Under the pieces are notes generated by a model, which did not search any database, was not told the DNA's origin, and worked only from the letters and a program-made list of their open reading frames with translations. The position numbers were made by a program, and so were the translations under genes. 41,556 nucleotides of DNA from JBDRHL01 sp043816955 (GTDB lineage: Bacteria; Planctomycetota; Phycisphaerae; Sedimentisphaerales; CAYZTY01), in contig JBDRHL010000153.1 of the NCBI GenBank assembly GCA_043816955.1, forward strand, positions 1 to 41,556, given 5' to 3'. Of the stretch, positions 23,301 through 32,780 are shown piece by piece. Numbering within the stretch: the first letter of the stretch is position 1; each line of letters opens with the position of its first letter.

Positions 23301-23885
23301 CTCGACCATGTTCTGGCGAGCGGCAAAAATGTAAATACGCTCGTGCTTGATACGGAGGTCTACTCGAATACCGGCGGTCAGATGTCCAAGGCTACGCCTC
23401 GCGCGGCGGTAGCTAAATTTGCCGCAGGGGGTAAGCCGCTACCGAAAAAGGACCTTGGGCTGCTTAGTATGACTTATGGGAACATATATGTTGCAAAGGT
23501 GGCGCTGGGCGCCAGCCCGAATCAGTGCGTAAAGGCATTTGTTGAAGCGGAGGCTTATAACGGCCCTTCACTGATCATTGCTTATTCGCACTGTATTGCT
23601 CATGGTTACAATCTTATTGACGGCTGTGAGCACCAGAAGCTGGCTGTAAGTACGGGGTACTGGCCACTTTACAGGTTTGATCCGCGGCTGAGAGAAGAGG
23701 GCAAGAATCCGCTTCAGCTTGATTCCAAGGCCCCGACCGAGGATTTTGAGCAGTTGGCCTATAGTGAAACACGTTACAGGACGTTGAAGCAGTCGCAGCC
23801 TGAAGTTGCTGAAAAACTTATGAAACTGGCGAAGGAAGATATCGCCCGGAATTACTCGCTGATGGAAAAACTGGCTGGTCTGTAG
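20313..23885 (+). CDS. nifJ: Pyruvate:ferredoxin (flavodoxin) oxidoreductase
   Basis: This single-chain enzyme of about 1190 residues oxidises pyruvate with CoA to acetyl-CoA and CO2 and reduces ferredoxin, a central step in anaerobes. Domains follow the family order: N-terminal pyrimidine-binding domain ([11 protein letters not shown]), the transketolase C-like domain, the EKR linker domain, a two-cluster ferredoxin ([14 protein letters not shown] and [13 protein letters not shown]) and the C-terminal TPP domain ([55 protein letters not shown]). The ATG at 20313 with GGAG seven bases upstream starts directly at the conserved [11 protein letters not shown]; an upstream TTG at 20259 is less likely. 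The gene is monocistronic. Confidence 0.95.
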   Translation: [1190 protein letters not shown]

Positions 23886-24459
23886 CCCCAGGGGGGAGGT
23901 AATATGACAATTTTGAGGTCTCTATAGCCGGAAATGACATAGAGATGGGGTGTTTTGTCGAAGATTTATTATAGATGTACGTATCGGCAAGAGCGTGTGT
24001 GTATTTTCTGTACAGGCAGGGGTATAGTTATGGGACTGTCGCGTTTTGACAGTCGTGAACAAAAATGATGTTCTGCAAGTATTACCAGAGTGTTACAAGT
24101 ATTTTCCACAAGGGGGACAGTAGGCGGCTGATAAAGAAAAGCAGTTATAACAATTGTAATTATAAAGCGTTATAAAAAAAGCGGCTTTCTATGATGGTCG
24201 AGATTGCCACAGAATGGCAGAGGCGGTAGGAGTTAAAGTGCTTACACAGGGTTGTCAATCGAGACTTTTCCGCATAAGCTTAAGGCATTTCGATTATTGG
24301 CTTTATAGAGATCTAATAATCAAGCTGTTAGTGCGTTAAACCGATAATATTTATCAGGAGGCCGCTGTGGGTTTAGGCCTGTAGCTTTGTATCTATCACG
24401 ATTCCGCGAGGGATCGGTGGTAGGCGGACGGAATGTAACAGAATACAGGATATTCGAGA
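23886..24459. other. Long leader region before the exosortase/EPS locus
   Basis: About 570 bases with no supported gene. It holds a 7-bp hairpin (23919-23925 with 23939-23945) that may end the nifJ transcript, a perfect GACTGTC/GACAGTC hairpin (24034-24040 with 24048-24054), an AGGCC/GGCCT stem (24359-24363 with 24376-24380), and a small hairpin around the ribosome binding site (24441-24455). I found no match to a c-di-GMP riboswitch or a sigma-54 promoter. Its length suggests regulation of the locus. Confidence 0.45.
24441..24455 (+). promoter_or_regulatory. Hairpin with ribosome binding site in its loop
   Basis: GAATA (24441-24445) and TATTC (24451-24455) are perfect complements; AGGA in the five-base loop is nine bases before the ATG at 24460. 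Translation control is possible but unproven. Confidence 0.3.
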
Positions 24460-26118
24460 ATGGCAAGAGTTGCACAACTGGCAATAGTAGTTTTGTGGCT
24501 GTTTCTGGCAGCGGTGTTTCTTGGCGGCTGTGGGGGCGGTAAAGGCGATTACCTTGACCCGACACAGGTGGGCAGGTTCAGATCTGTTCCTTCTGTGAAT
24601 GTAATCCTTGAAACGCTGGGTGTTGCTGAGGAGAGCGCATCTGCATATGAAGGTGCCGAGGAGCCGAGGCCTGCAGATGTTATCAGCATGGATGAGGATT
24701 ATGTTCTGCATCCCGGGGATTCAATCAGGATATCGATTTTTGAATTGCTGGCAGAACGAACGCCATTTGTTCAGGATTTCGAGGTAACCGAGACGGGTAA
24801 AATATCCATTCCCGAGGTCGGCCCGCTGCAGGCAGCGGGATTGACTGAAGCACAGCTTGAAGAAGATATAAAGCGGATACTTTCGCCGACGATTCTCAAG
24901 GAGCCATCGGTTTCTGTACTGCTGCTGAGTTCACCGAGCAGGACGTATACCGTCCTAGGTGCAGGGATTCCCAGGCCAAACAGGTATGGAATTCCAAGAC
25001 ATGGATTACGGTTGGCGGAGGCACTAGCTGCGGCTGGTTCGCCGGACCAATTCAATGTCAGCTATATATACGTTACAAGAGCAATCACGGGCGCCGAAGA
25101 GTTTGTAACCGGCCAGGAATCTATGCCTGACCAGGCGCCGGCTGCGGAACGAGGGGAATCTCCCGATCGTGCAGAGCCGGGTACCCGTCAGAGAGATGTG
25201 CTGAGCCCCGAGGAGATGCTTGATGTTCTTGCTCCTTGTGTCCAAGACAATTCCGCAGAGTTTGTTGTGACCTCTTCGGAGATGGCTACTGAAGACGAGC
25301 TGGAGCAAATTGCAATGCCACAAGGGGTTGGCAGCGTCGGTAAAGCTGGTGAATTTGACCTGGAGGAAATACTCTCAAGACCAAAATCCGGGCCCAACCG
25401 GCGCGGATCTGCAGAGAAAAAAGTTGCAAAATCCAGTAAGAAACCTGCACGGGTTGAATGGGTTTACGAAGACGGCAAGTGGGTTCCAGTTCCTGCGGGT
25501 GAGCCGGGCGAATTGATGCGTGAAGATACCACTGCTATCGGCAAACCACAACAGGTAGAGCCTTTGGAAAAAACCGTTCCGAAGGATTTCGGATGGGAGC
25601 AGATAGGTACGGCTGGGGTCCAGCGAAGGGTTATAAAAATATCCGCTGATAAGCTGCTTGGCGGCGACCCGCGATATAATATTGTCATAAAAGCCGGTGA
25701 CACTATCTCGGTGCCGTTAGATGTGGTGGGTTTTTATTACGTCTGGAATAATTTTAACCGTCAAGGGGAGTATCCGCTGACCGGTCGCTCGATGACTCTT
25801 AAAATGGCGGTTGCTGCGGCGGGCGGTCTTGGGCCTCTTGCATGGCCACAGAAGGTGGAGGTAGTAAGAAGGCTTGCCGAGAACAAGGAAGAGATTGTGC
25901 TGGTAGATCTTAAGAAAATTGCTGAAGGTTCGCAACCTGACTTTTTCATGAAGCCGAAGGATATAATCAACGTCGGCACGCACCCAACCGCACGGTGGCT
26001 TGCTGTACTTCGAAATGCGTTTAGGGCCACTTATGGGTTCGGCTTTATTTATGATCGAAATTTTGCGGATAGAGATTTCGGCAAACATAGAAACCTGGAC
26101 AGTATACCGTTCCTGTGA
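24460..26118 (+). CDS. Polysaccharide export lipoprotein (OMA/Wza family)
   Basis: The 552-residue protein has a lipoprotein signal (lipobox LGGC near residue 27), a Poly_export domain (YVLHPGDSIRISIFELL, about 85-170), and SLBB-type beta-grasp domains: a first one at about 165-205 (YTVLGAGIPRPNRYGIP) and a second near 420-500 (FNRQGEYPLTGRSMTL). Between them is an unusual low-complexity insert (about 210-390), rich in Glu, Pro, Ser and Lys. Wza-type proteins form the outer-membrane pore for capsule or exopolysaccharide export. It is the first gene of the co-directional exosortase locus; its stop overlaps the start of the exosortase gene by four bases. Confidence 0.82.
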   Translation: MARVAQLAIVVLWLFLAAVFLGGCGGGKGDYLDPTQVGRFRSVPSVNVILETLGVAEESASAYEGAEEPRPADVISMDEDYVLHPGDSIRISIFELLAERTPFVQDFEVTETGKISIPEVGPLQAAGLTEAQLEEDIKRILSPTILKEPSVSVLLLSSPSRTYTVLGAGIPRPNRYGIPRHGLRLAEALAAAGSPDQFNVSYIYVTRAITGAEEFVTGQESMPDQAPAAERGESPDRAEPGTRQRDVLSPEEMLDVLAPCVQDNSAEFVVTSSEMATEDELEQIAMPQGVGSVGKAGEFDLEEILSRPKSGPNRRGSAEKKVAKSSKKPARVEWVYEDGKWVPVPAGEPGELMREDTTAIGKPQQVEPLEKTVPKDFGWEQIGTAGVQRRVIKISADKLLGGDPRYNIVIKAGDTISVPLDVVGFYYVWNNFNRQGEYPLTGRSMTLKMAVAAAGGLGPLAWPQKVEVVRRLAENKEEIVLVDLKKIAEGSQPDFFMKPKDIINVGTHPTARWLAVLRNAFRATYGFGFIYDRNFADRDFGKHRNLDSIPFL

Positions 26119-27101
26119 GGAGTCAAAGTTACAAGGGTATGACTGAAGAAATTAAGCCTTTGGGGTCGGTGGAGCAGACATCAGAGAAAGCTGCCGGACG
26201 TGTCTTAAGGCTTGAAATGTATAACTGGATAAGAATACTGATCATAGCGGCGCTGGTGGTCTGGCTTTTTTACTACGAGATTTATGGAATAGTATACCGC
26301 TGGGTGACCGACAGCAGCTGGTCGCATGGGTTTCTCATCCCGCTTTTCAGCCTTTACTTTCTGAATCAAAACAAAAAGCAGATTCTCAGCATTACAACGA
26401 AGCCGAACTACCTGGGGCTTTTATGCCTTGTTTTTTTGATCATGTTGTATCCGGTAAATATTGTTTTTCTGAAGTATGGGTACGGACGGCCGCTGACCAT
26501 GATAGCCGGTATCGGGGCGATAGTTTTGTTTCTGGGGGGCTGGAAGCTTGTCAGGTACACATGGCTGCCTGTCGCTTATCTGGTTTTTGCTGTCCCGCTT
26601 CCAGAGCGATATTACCGCGAGTTGACCGACCCGATGCGAGGTTTTGCGGCAAGTGTAGCTGCCGGTGTGCTGAACCTTGTTAAAGATCTTGAGGTCACTG
26701 CGACGGGAGTGGTCATAGATGTTGTCTACAAGGGCCAGAAGCTTGAGCCGGCGCTTGATGTTGCTGAGGCCTGCAGCGGTATGCGGCTGCTGCTTGCATT
26801 CCTGGCTCTGGGCGTTGCCATGGCGTATCTTCACTACCGGCCTGCCTGGCAGCGGATTGTGCTTCTTTGCAGCACAATACCGATAGCCATACTCTGCAAC
26901 ATTGTCAGGGTTACTATGACAGGGTTCATATATATTTTCCTGGATCCCAGATATGCACAGGGTGTATACCATGATATGCTGGGAATGGCTATGCTTCCTC
27001 TGGCGTTTGGATTGTATGGGTTCTTAGCGTGGTTTATGGGCAATCTTTTCGTTGAAGAGCATGAACCCCCCAAACCTGATGTGATTATAAGTCGTAAATA
27101 A
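26115..27101 (+). CDS. Exosortase
   Basis: This 328-residue protein has eight or so membrane helices and the catalytic triad of the exosortase/archaeosortase family: C220 in AEACSGMR, R265 in NIVRV and H286 in YHDMLG. It recognises PEP-CTERM tails and cleaves them at the inner membrane for surface attachment. The frame starts at a GTG within a GTGA overlap with the previous stop; an ATG eight codons later (26139) is an alternative. I cannot assign the subfamily (XrtA, XrtU or another). A likely substrate is encoded at 12663-13583. Neighbours EpsI-like and polysaccharide genes are the usual company of exosortases. Confidence 0.9.
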   Translation: MRSQSYKGMTEEIKPLGSVEQTSEKAAGRVLRLEMYNWIRILIIAALVVWLFYYEIYGIVYRWVTDSSWSHGFLIPLFSLYFLNQNKKQILSITTKPNYLGLLCLVFLIMLYPVNIVFLKYGYGRPLTMIAGIGAIVLFLGGWKLVRYTWLPVAYLVFAVPLPERYYRELTDPMRGFAASVAAGVLNLVKDLEVTATGVVIDVVYKGQKLEPALDVAEACSGMRLLLAFLALGVAMAYLHYRPAWQRIVLLCSTIPIAILCNIVRVTMTGFIYIFLDPRYAQGVYHDMLGMAMLPLAFGLYGFLAWFMGNLFVEEHEPPKPDVIISRK

Positions 27102-27134
27102 TGGAAGGTTCTTTTATAGAGACACAGGTTTCTA

Positions 27135-27947
27135 ATGGGATTGAACTTCAAAAAGTTTTTTGAGCCGGCCTTTCTGATCTGCGTGATAGTTCTGGCGGTT
27201 TCGGCAGGCAGCATGCAGATGGCAATACGCAATCTGGGTGTTCAATTGCGGAAGTATCCTCTGCCGCTACAGAAATCTCTTGATCTTATGGATGAAAAGG
27301 CGATAGCACCCTATAAAGTCTTTAAGAAATATGAGATTACCAATAAGGACATTATCGAAGAGCTGGGCACAACTGAGTACCTGCAGTGGGCACTGGAAGA
27401 CACAGAAGCAAATGACAACAGTCCGGTTAAGTACTGCTCTTTATTTATTACGTATTATACGGGCAACCCGGACCAGGTGCCCCATGTACCGGAGCAGTGT
27501 TATTTTGGGGGCGGCCACCAGCGATTCGGAACAGATGATCTGGATATTAAAGTGCCCATGCGCGACCCGAATGGCGGACCAGAAGAGGTCAGGACTGTTA
27601 CTATTCCGATGCGGTGTCTTATTTTCGGGAAGAAGGAGAGCGATGTCTGGCAGTCACAGAGATTTCCTGTAATGTATTTTTTCAAGGTTAACGGCAGGTA
27701 TGCAGGCAACCGGACGCAGACGCGTCTGGTAATGAATGAAAATCTCTTCAGCAAATATTCTTACTTTTCCAAGGTCGAATGGAAATTCTTTACACAGATC
27801 GGCCCAACGACGGTATTTGCCGACAAACAGCAGAGTATTGAGGCAACACCGCGGTTTCTTTCGGCAATTCTTCCGGTCCTTGAGAGAGACCACTGGCCCG
27901 TCTGGCAGAAAGGCAAAAGGAGCAAAAAGTCCTTAAGCGGAAACTAA
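27135..27947 (+). CDS. Exosortase-associated EpsI-like protein
   Basis: The 270-residue protein has one N-terminal membrane helix (about residues 12-28) and an exterior DUF3485/EpsI-like domain. The diagnostic segment FITYYTGNPDQVPHVPEQCY (residues about 101-120) has the Tyr-x-Gly and His-x-Pro-Glu-x-Cys-Tyr core conserved in EpsI proteins fused or adjacent to exosortases. It probably assists the exosortase; the exact role is unknown. The gene lies 33 bp after the exosortase stop, and its own ATG has AGG seven bases upstream. It is longer than the minimal EpsI domain, with an added C-terminal Lys-rich tail. Confidence 0.78.
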   Translation: MGLNFKKFFEPAFLICVIVLAVSAGSMQMAIRNLGVQLRKYPLPLQKSLDLMDEKAIAPYKVFKKYEITNKDIIEELGTTEYLQWALEDTEANDNSPVKYCSLFITYYTGNPDQVPHVPEQCYFGGGHQRFGTDDLDIKVPMRDPNGGPEEVRTVTIPMRCLIFGKKESDVWQSQRFPVMYFFKVNGRYAGNRTQTRLVMNENLFSKYSYFSKVEWKFFTQIGPTTVFADKQQSIEATPRFLSAILPVLERDHWPVWQKGKRSKKSLSGN

Positions 27948-27985
27948 AACAATACATATTATCAGATATTGGAAACAGGTGATCT

Positions 27986-30900
27986 ATGGCAAGGAAAAAA
28001 CTGAATAAAAAGACAGCTATTATTGGTTCACTGGCGCTGGCGATACTCATGGTTATCGCTATTCTCATACTTCTGCGTCTCGGACAGGACCCCGAAAAAT
28101 TTATCAGCGATGCACAGGCTGCGTTTGCAGCCAAGGACTATAAAGAGGCCGAGGAGAATTACAAAAAGGCCTACGGCCATGCAGATGACCTGGAAAAGCA
28201 GATTGAAATAGCTTTTATGCTGGCAGATTTTTATGTTGATATCAACGACTGGGAACATGCCCCCGGAGTCTGGAACAAGATCACTGTACTTGACCCAAAA
28301 AACATCAAGGCGCGTAAGTCTCTGCTGAGCTATATATATGAGGCTGCTGACAGCGGCCAATGGACCGTCTGGAAAAACGTTGAGACCAATGCCACTGAAC
28401 TTATCGCCCTTGAGAGCGAGCCGGATCCGTATTTATACCTTCATAGAGGACGTGCACAATACGAGATGGCCAGACTTGGTCAAAGTGCAAACAGAGACCA
28501 GTCAATCTCCGAAGCTATAGAAGACCTGGAAAAATTCAAAAAACTGGAACCGAAGAACATTGAGGCATATTGGTATCTGGCACAGTCGACCTTAACCAAA
28601 GGTGATCTACTTTATTCCAAGGGAGCGCTGGAGGAGCGTGAAAAAGCGACGCAGCAGGCAATAGAAATTCTCAAAACTGCGGTTGAGGCTGTTCCTGAAG
28701 AGCCGAAAGCACATGCGAATCTGTTCAGGATGAAACAGGCAGTAGCAGAGGACAAGGAGAAGGTGGAGTCTCTCCAGCCGCAGATAGTTTCGTTAACAGA
28801 GGAATTTCCCAAGAGCGCCGATGTCTTTTCAGCGGCCAGGGAATACTATCAGCGGAAGCTTCTCTACAAGTTTGATCCAGCAGTGCTTGACAAGGCAATA
28901 GAAGCGGCCTTGACCGCGATTAAACTGGAGCCGGAGGATGTGGCTCATGCGATTTACGCCGCCAGGTTATATTATCAAAGGGCCCTGATCATGAATCGGC
29001 CTGAAGACTACGACAAGGCTGTGGAGGTTGCAACAAAAGCTCTTCAACTGCCGGGCGCACAGGATGTCCCGGGCCCGAGGCAGGGTGAAAGCAGATCATT
29101 CAGGGTAATTCTAAATACGTTTCTTGCGGACTGCTATATCGACCGGGCACTGGATGGCCCGGAGGAGGACAAAGAAAAGTGGATAGCCGAGGCGGAAACG
29201 GTGGTCCATGAGATTGAGCAGCTTATCGGAAGCGCGGAACATATGTCTGTAGTCAAGTGGCAAGGTCTGCTGGACCTGGCAAAAGGAAAAAGAACTTCGG
29301 GCATCCGGAAGATGTACAAGGCCTTTGAGCAGTTCAAGGCAGCTCAGATAAAAGATGTTCAACTATCCTATCGTTTGACTAAGGCGTTTGAAAATACTTC
29401 ACAGCAAGGGGCGGTACTGGATTTTCTCTCAAGTGCGTGGCCAAATATCACCCAGAACAGGCCTGATACGTTTTTGGATTTTGCGGGATTGTTTTTAAGG
29501 CTTGACTCTGCCGATCAGGCACAGAACTTTGTCAACAGATATGAGGAGCTTTACTCAGCGAATTTGAGAAGCCGGCTAATACGTGTCAATGCCAATATTG
29601 CGGCGGGACAATTCGACGAAGCGCAAAAACAACTGGAAACCCTCAATCAAGCCGACTCGAATACCATAATAGCAGGCCTTTCTTTGCATCAGGCCCAGAT
29701 ACGGCGGCTTAATAGTGCCATCAGCAACAAGAAACTTGCCGAAGAAGGAGTCGAGTCGAATGTTGCTGCGGTTGATGAAAGATCATACGAGGTAATGAAC
29801 GCCGAAATCAGGAAACACAGAAATGCCCAGAAGGTTCTTATTGAAGAGATACTTAGAAGTCAGCCTGATTCTCCGGCTGTACAGGTATTCAGCGGGCTGT
29901 GCAGAGATTACATTAACGATAAGGATTTTGCCCGCGCCAAAAGCCTCGTCGATGTGGTATTGAAATATTTGCCGGGAAATACAACTGCATTGGTGTATCA
30001 GCGGATGCTCGCCGAGCCCGATCCTGCGGCTATTCCGCAGGAAAGGTATCTTCAGATAGCAAAAGAAGTGCTGGAGAATGTTCCTGATGAATATGAAAGG
30101 GCTGTAGCTCTTGCCAGGTTTTATTCGGAGACAGAGCCTAACAAAGCGATCAGTCAATACCAGAAGGTGCTCGATATCAAACCATCGGACACGATAGCGA
30201 TCGGTACCCTGTTCGATCTGGCTCTGTCTCAAAAGGAGATGGGTCTTGCCAGGGAGTTTGCTGAAAAGGCCCGCCGTCTGAACCTTGATGAATGCGAAGG
30301 AAATATTTTTGCGGCGCGTATAGCATTAGCAGAAAAGCAATATAAAGATGCTATTGCCAGGATAGATGACGCGCTGAAGCTTCGCCCTGTTTTCGCATTT
30401 GCATATACACTGCGAAGCTCTGTGAATATTTCTCTTGGCAATGAAGCAGATGCAATCGCGGATGCGCAAAAGGCCACAACGCTTGATGTAATGAATGGAA
30501 CCATTGCGAAGCAATATGCTTCTTTATTGTACCAGCGTGATCTGAAGCTAAAGGGCAGCCTGACGGCGGAGCAGGCTGCTCAGACGAAAAAGTCGCTTGA
30601 ACGAGCAACCGTATTAAATCCTGCTGATTTGGAGTTATTCAGTTTTTACGCAGAATACATAAGCCAGGAGAATCCGGACCAGGCTCTGGCATACAGAATA
30701 CGACTTCAAAAGGCAGTGCCGAGTATACCGAACGCAATTTTATTGGGTAATCTGGCTACTCGAATGGCGATGGATGTCGCAGGCAGCAGTAGAAAACAGG
30801 CTTTAATTGATATTGCGGATTCGTCTTTTCAATGGGCTTATGGGCAGGAGCCACAGAATAAAGATGTCCTGAATAATTATGCCGAGTTCTACCGTCTCAC

Positions 30901-32692
30901 GGATCAGCCTGAAAAGGCAAGGAAACTTCTGACGGGGACAGATGACCAGGATCTACTTTGGAAACTTCGCTTCAGAAGCGGGGAGTTCGCAGAATCAAAG
31001 GCAATTCTGGACGAACTCTACACAAAAGACTCGAAGAATGATGATGTTTTGAAGGGCCTATTGCTTGTTGCCCAGAGGATGATAAACAGGGAGGACATCA
31101 AGAGGTACTCACAGGAACTACTGAAAGTCGAAAATACCGTCGAAACGCAACTGTACCAGATTCAGGCCTATCTGGAAGCAGGAATTGTTACGGATGCTCA
31201 GAAGAAACTCGAAAGTTTTCGGCAGAGGTATCCGGATAATACACAGGTGCTGTTGCTTGAGGCATGGCTGGCATTGAGGATGGGGAAGTTGGAAGATGCA
31301 CTCGTGCTGGTTAACAAGAACCTGGAAGGCAACCAGGACAATGCCGCGGCATGGAGGCTCAGAGGAACGGCGAATTACTCGATGGGTAAATACACCGAGG
31401 CTATCAGCGACCTGCAAAAGAGCAAAAGCCTCGACGATGACCCAAGGGTCGGGCTTGAACTTGCCAGGGCGTACGTGCGAGTCGGGAGGGAAGATGATGC
31501 GATTACCGAACTTAAGCTTGCGGTGGACAACAGACAGGCAGGGATACAGGCGCCGCTGATGCTGGAACAGGCGTATCAGCAGTTTGGAAGAACAAGGGAA
31601 CTGGAACGGTTCTATGATCAGATGATAGAGAAGTTTCCGGATAATACATTATGGTACCAGAAAAAAGGAGCCTTTCTGATAACTTCGAAGAGGTACGCTT
31701 CTGCGGAACAGATGTATCTTAAAGCGCTGGGTAATAGTGAGAAGACAGGTACAGCCAGTGCGGAAGCTCTGGACGGTTATCTTATCGCTCTTGTGAAGGA
31801 GCAGAAATATAACCAGGTAGTGGAAACGTCACAAAAATATCTTGATAACCCGGTCCTGGCGATGGTTGCCTACGTTGCAGTTGCGGAGGCGAAGTCTTTA
31901 ACAGGCAACAAAACAGTAGCGGTAGACTATTATCGAAAGAGCCTGGAAAAAGCCGGGGATAACGACAGCGCCATCGTCCACATAGTAAGAAGGATGAATG
32001 AAGTTATGGGACCTGAGCAAGCAGCCGGGCTGTGCGAAGAGAAATTAGCAGAAAAACCGAATTCTCTGGGCATGAATACGGCGATGTTCAATGTAATGGC
32101 GATGAATGAACAGTATAACAAGGCACTGAAACACGTTAATAAGTGTCTGGAGCTTGTAGAGCCCAATAGCCCCGAAAGGCTGGGTTATATATCACAAAAG
32201 GCTGCGATACTATTAGGGGCCTACAGGAAAACGTCGGACGCAAAGTACATTGATATGGCGATGGAAGAGTACGAAAGTGCGCTATCGCAATGGCCGAATA
32301 ATCCTAGTGTGCTGAACAATCTTGCGTATTGGATGGTATATACCGATAAAGACGCACAAAAGGCGATGAGCTATGCTCAAAGGGCGATGGAATTGACACC
32401 AGATAATCCGAATATTATGGATACGTATGGGTTCGCTTTATATAAAAACGGGAAATACCAGCAAGCCGATCAGATATTGCAGGCGGCCATACAGTTGATT
32501 GAGCAGGAAAACGTTACAGCGCCTTCGGAGATGTACCAGCACATCGGTATGGTTAATGAGAAACTTGAACAATATCAAAAGGCAATAAATGCATATGAAC
32601 AGGCGCTGAAGATAAAAGAAAGTGGTTTAACCGAGAAAGAAAGGCAGAAGATAGAGCAAAGCCTTGCGCAACTGAAGGAAAAGGTGCAGTAA
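27986..32692 (+). CDS. Very large membrane-anchored TPR-repeat protein
   Basis: The 1568-residue protein has one N-terminal membrane helix (about residues 12-31) and then about 1500 residues of helical tetratricopeptide-type repeats, most clearly near residues 45-110 (AFAAKDYKEAEENYKKAYG), in the centre (about 755-830) and at the C-terminus (about 1430-1560, DTYGFALYKNGKYQQADQIL). This is the position taken by PrsT-like TPR proteins in PEP-CTERM/exosortase gene clusters, but it is about twice their usual length. It is likely a periplasmic scaffold for export or assembly of the polysaccharide. AGGTGAT lies six bases before the ATG. Function is inferred from context only. Confidence 0.8.
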   Translation: MARKKLNKKTAIIGSLALAILMVIAILILLRLGQDPEKFISDAQAAFAAKDYKEAEENYKKAYGHADDLEKQIEIAFMLADFYVDINDWEHAPGVWNKITVLDPKNIKARKSLLSYIYEAADSGQWTVWKNVETNATELIALESEPDPYLYLHRGRAQYEMARLGQSANRDQSISEAIEDLEKFKKLEPKNIEAYWYLAQSTLTKGDLLYSKGALEEREKATQQAIEILKTAVEAVPEEPKAHANLFRMKQAVAEDKEKVESLQPQIVSLTEEFPKSADVFSAAREYYQRKLLYKFDPAVLDKAIEAALTAIKLEPEDVAHAIYAARLYYQRALIMNRPEDYDKAVEVATKALQLPGAQDVPGPRQGESRSFRVILNTFLADCYIDRALDGPEEDKEKWIAEAETVVHEIEQLIGSAEHMSVVKWQGLLDLAKGKRTSGIRKMYKAFEQFKAAQIKDVQLSYRLTKAFENTSQQGAVLDFLSSAWPNITQNRPDTFLDFAGLFLRLDSADQAQNFVNRYEELYSANLRSRLIRVNANIAAGQFDEAQKQLETLNQADSNTIIAGLSLHQAQIRRLNSAISNKKLAEEGVESNVAAVDERSYEVMNAEIRKHRNAQKVLIEEILRSQPDSPAVQVFSGLCRDYINDKDFARAKSLVDVVLKYLPGNTTALVYQRMLAEPDPAAIPQERYLQIAKEVLENVPDEYERAVALARFYSETEPNKAISQYQKVLDIKPSDTIAIGTLFDLALSQKEMGLAREFAEKARRLNLDECEGNIFAARIALAEKQYKDAIARIDDALKLRPVFAFAYTLRSSVNISLGNEADAIADAQKATTLDVMNGTIAKQYASLLYQRDLKLKGSLTAEQAAQTKKSLERATVLNPADLELFSFYAEYISQENPDQALAYRIRLQKAVPSIPNAILLGNLATRMAMDVAGSSRKQALIDIADSSFQWAYGQEPQNKDVLNNYAEFYRLTDQPEKARKLLTGTDDQDLLWKLRFRSGEFAESKAILDELYTKDSKNDDVLKGLLLVAQRMINREDIKRYSQELLKVENTVETQLYQIQAYLEAGIVTDAQKKLESFRQRYPDNTQVLLLEAWLALRMGKLEDALVLVNKNLEGNQDNAAAWRLRGTANYSMGKYTEAISDLQKSKSLDDDPRVGLELARAYVRVGREDDAITELKLAVDNRQAGIQAPLMLEQAYQQFGRTRELERFYDQMIEKFPDNTLWYQKKGAFLITSKRYASAEQMYLKALGNSEKTGTASAEALDGYLIALVKEQKYNQVVETSQKYLDNPVLAMVAYVAVAEAKSLTGNKTVAVDYYRKSLEKAGDNDSAIVHIVRRMNEVMGPEQAAGLCEEKLAEKPNSLGMNTAMFNVMAMNEQYNKALKHVNKCLELVEPNSPERLGYISQKAAILLGAYRKTSDAKYIDMAMEEYESALSQWPNNPSVLNNLAYWMVYTDKDAQKAMSYAQRAMELTPDNPNIMDTYGFALYKNGKYQQADQILQAAIQLIEQENVTAPSEMYQHIGMVNEKLEQYQKAINAYEQALKIKESGLTEKERQKIEQSLAQLKEKVQ

Positions 32693-32780
32693 GTTGAGAA
32701 GATGAATTCGAAAGAAGTTTGATCAGCCAGGCTGGTTGAAGAGTCCGAGATGATCGGCTGGCTGAGGAAGAGTTTTAAGA

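Noticed and set aside
23886..24459. c-di-GMP riboswitch or sigma-54 promoter upstream of the EPS locus
   Set aside because: Neither the GEMM core nor a proper TGGCAC-N5-TTGCA pair could be found.
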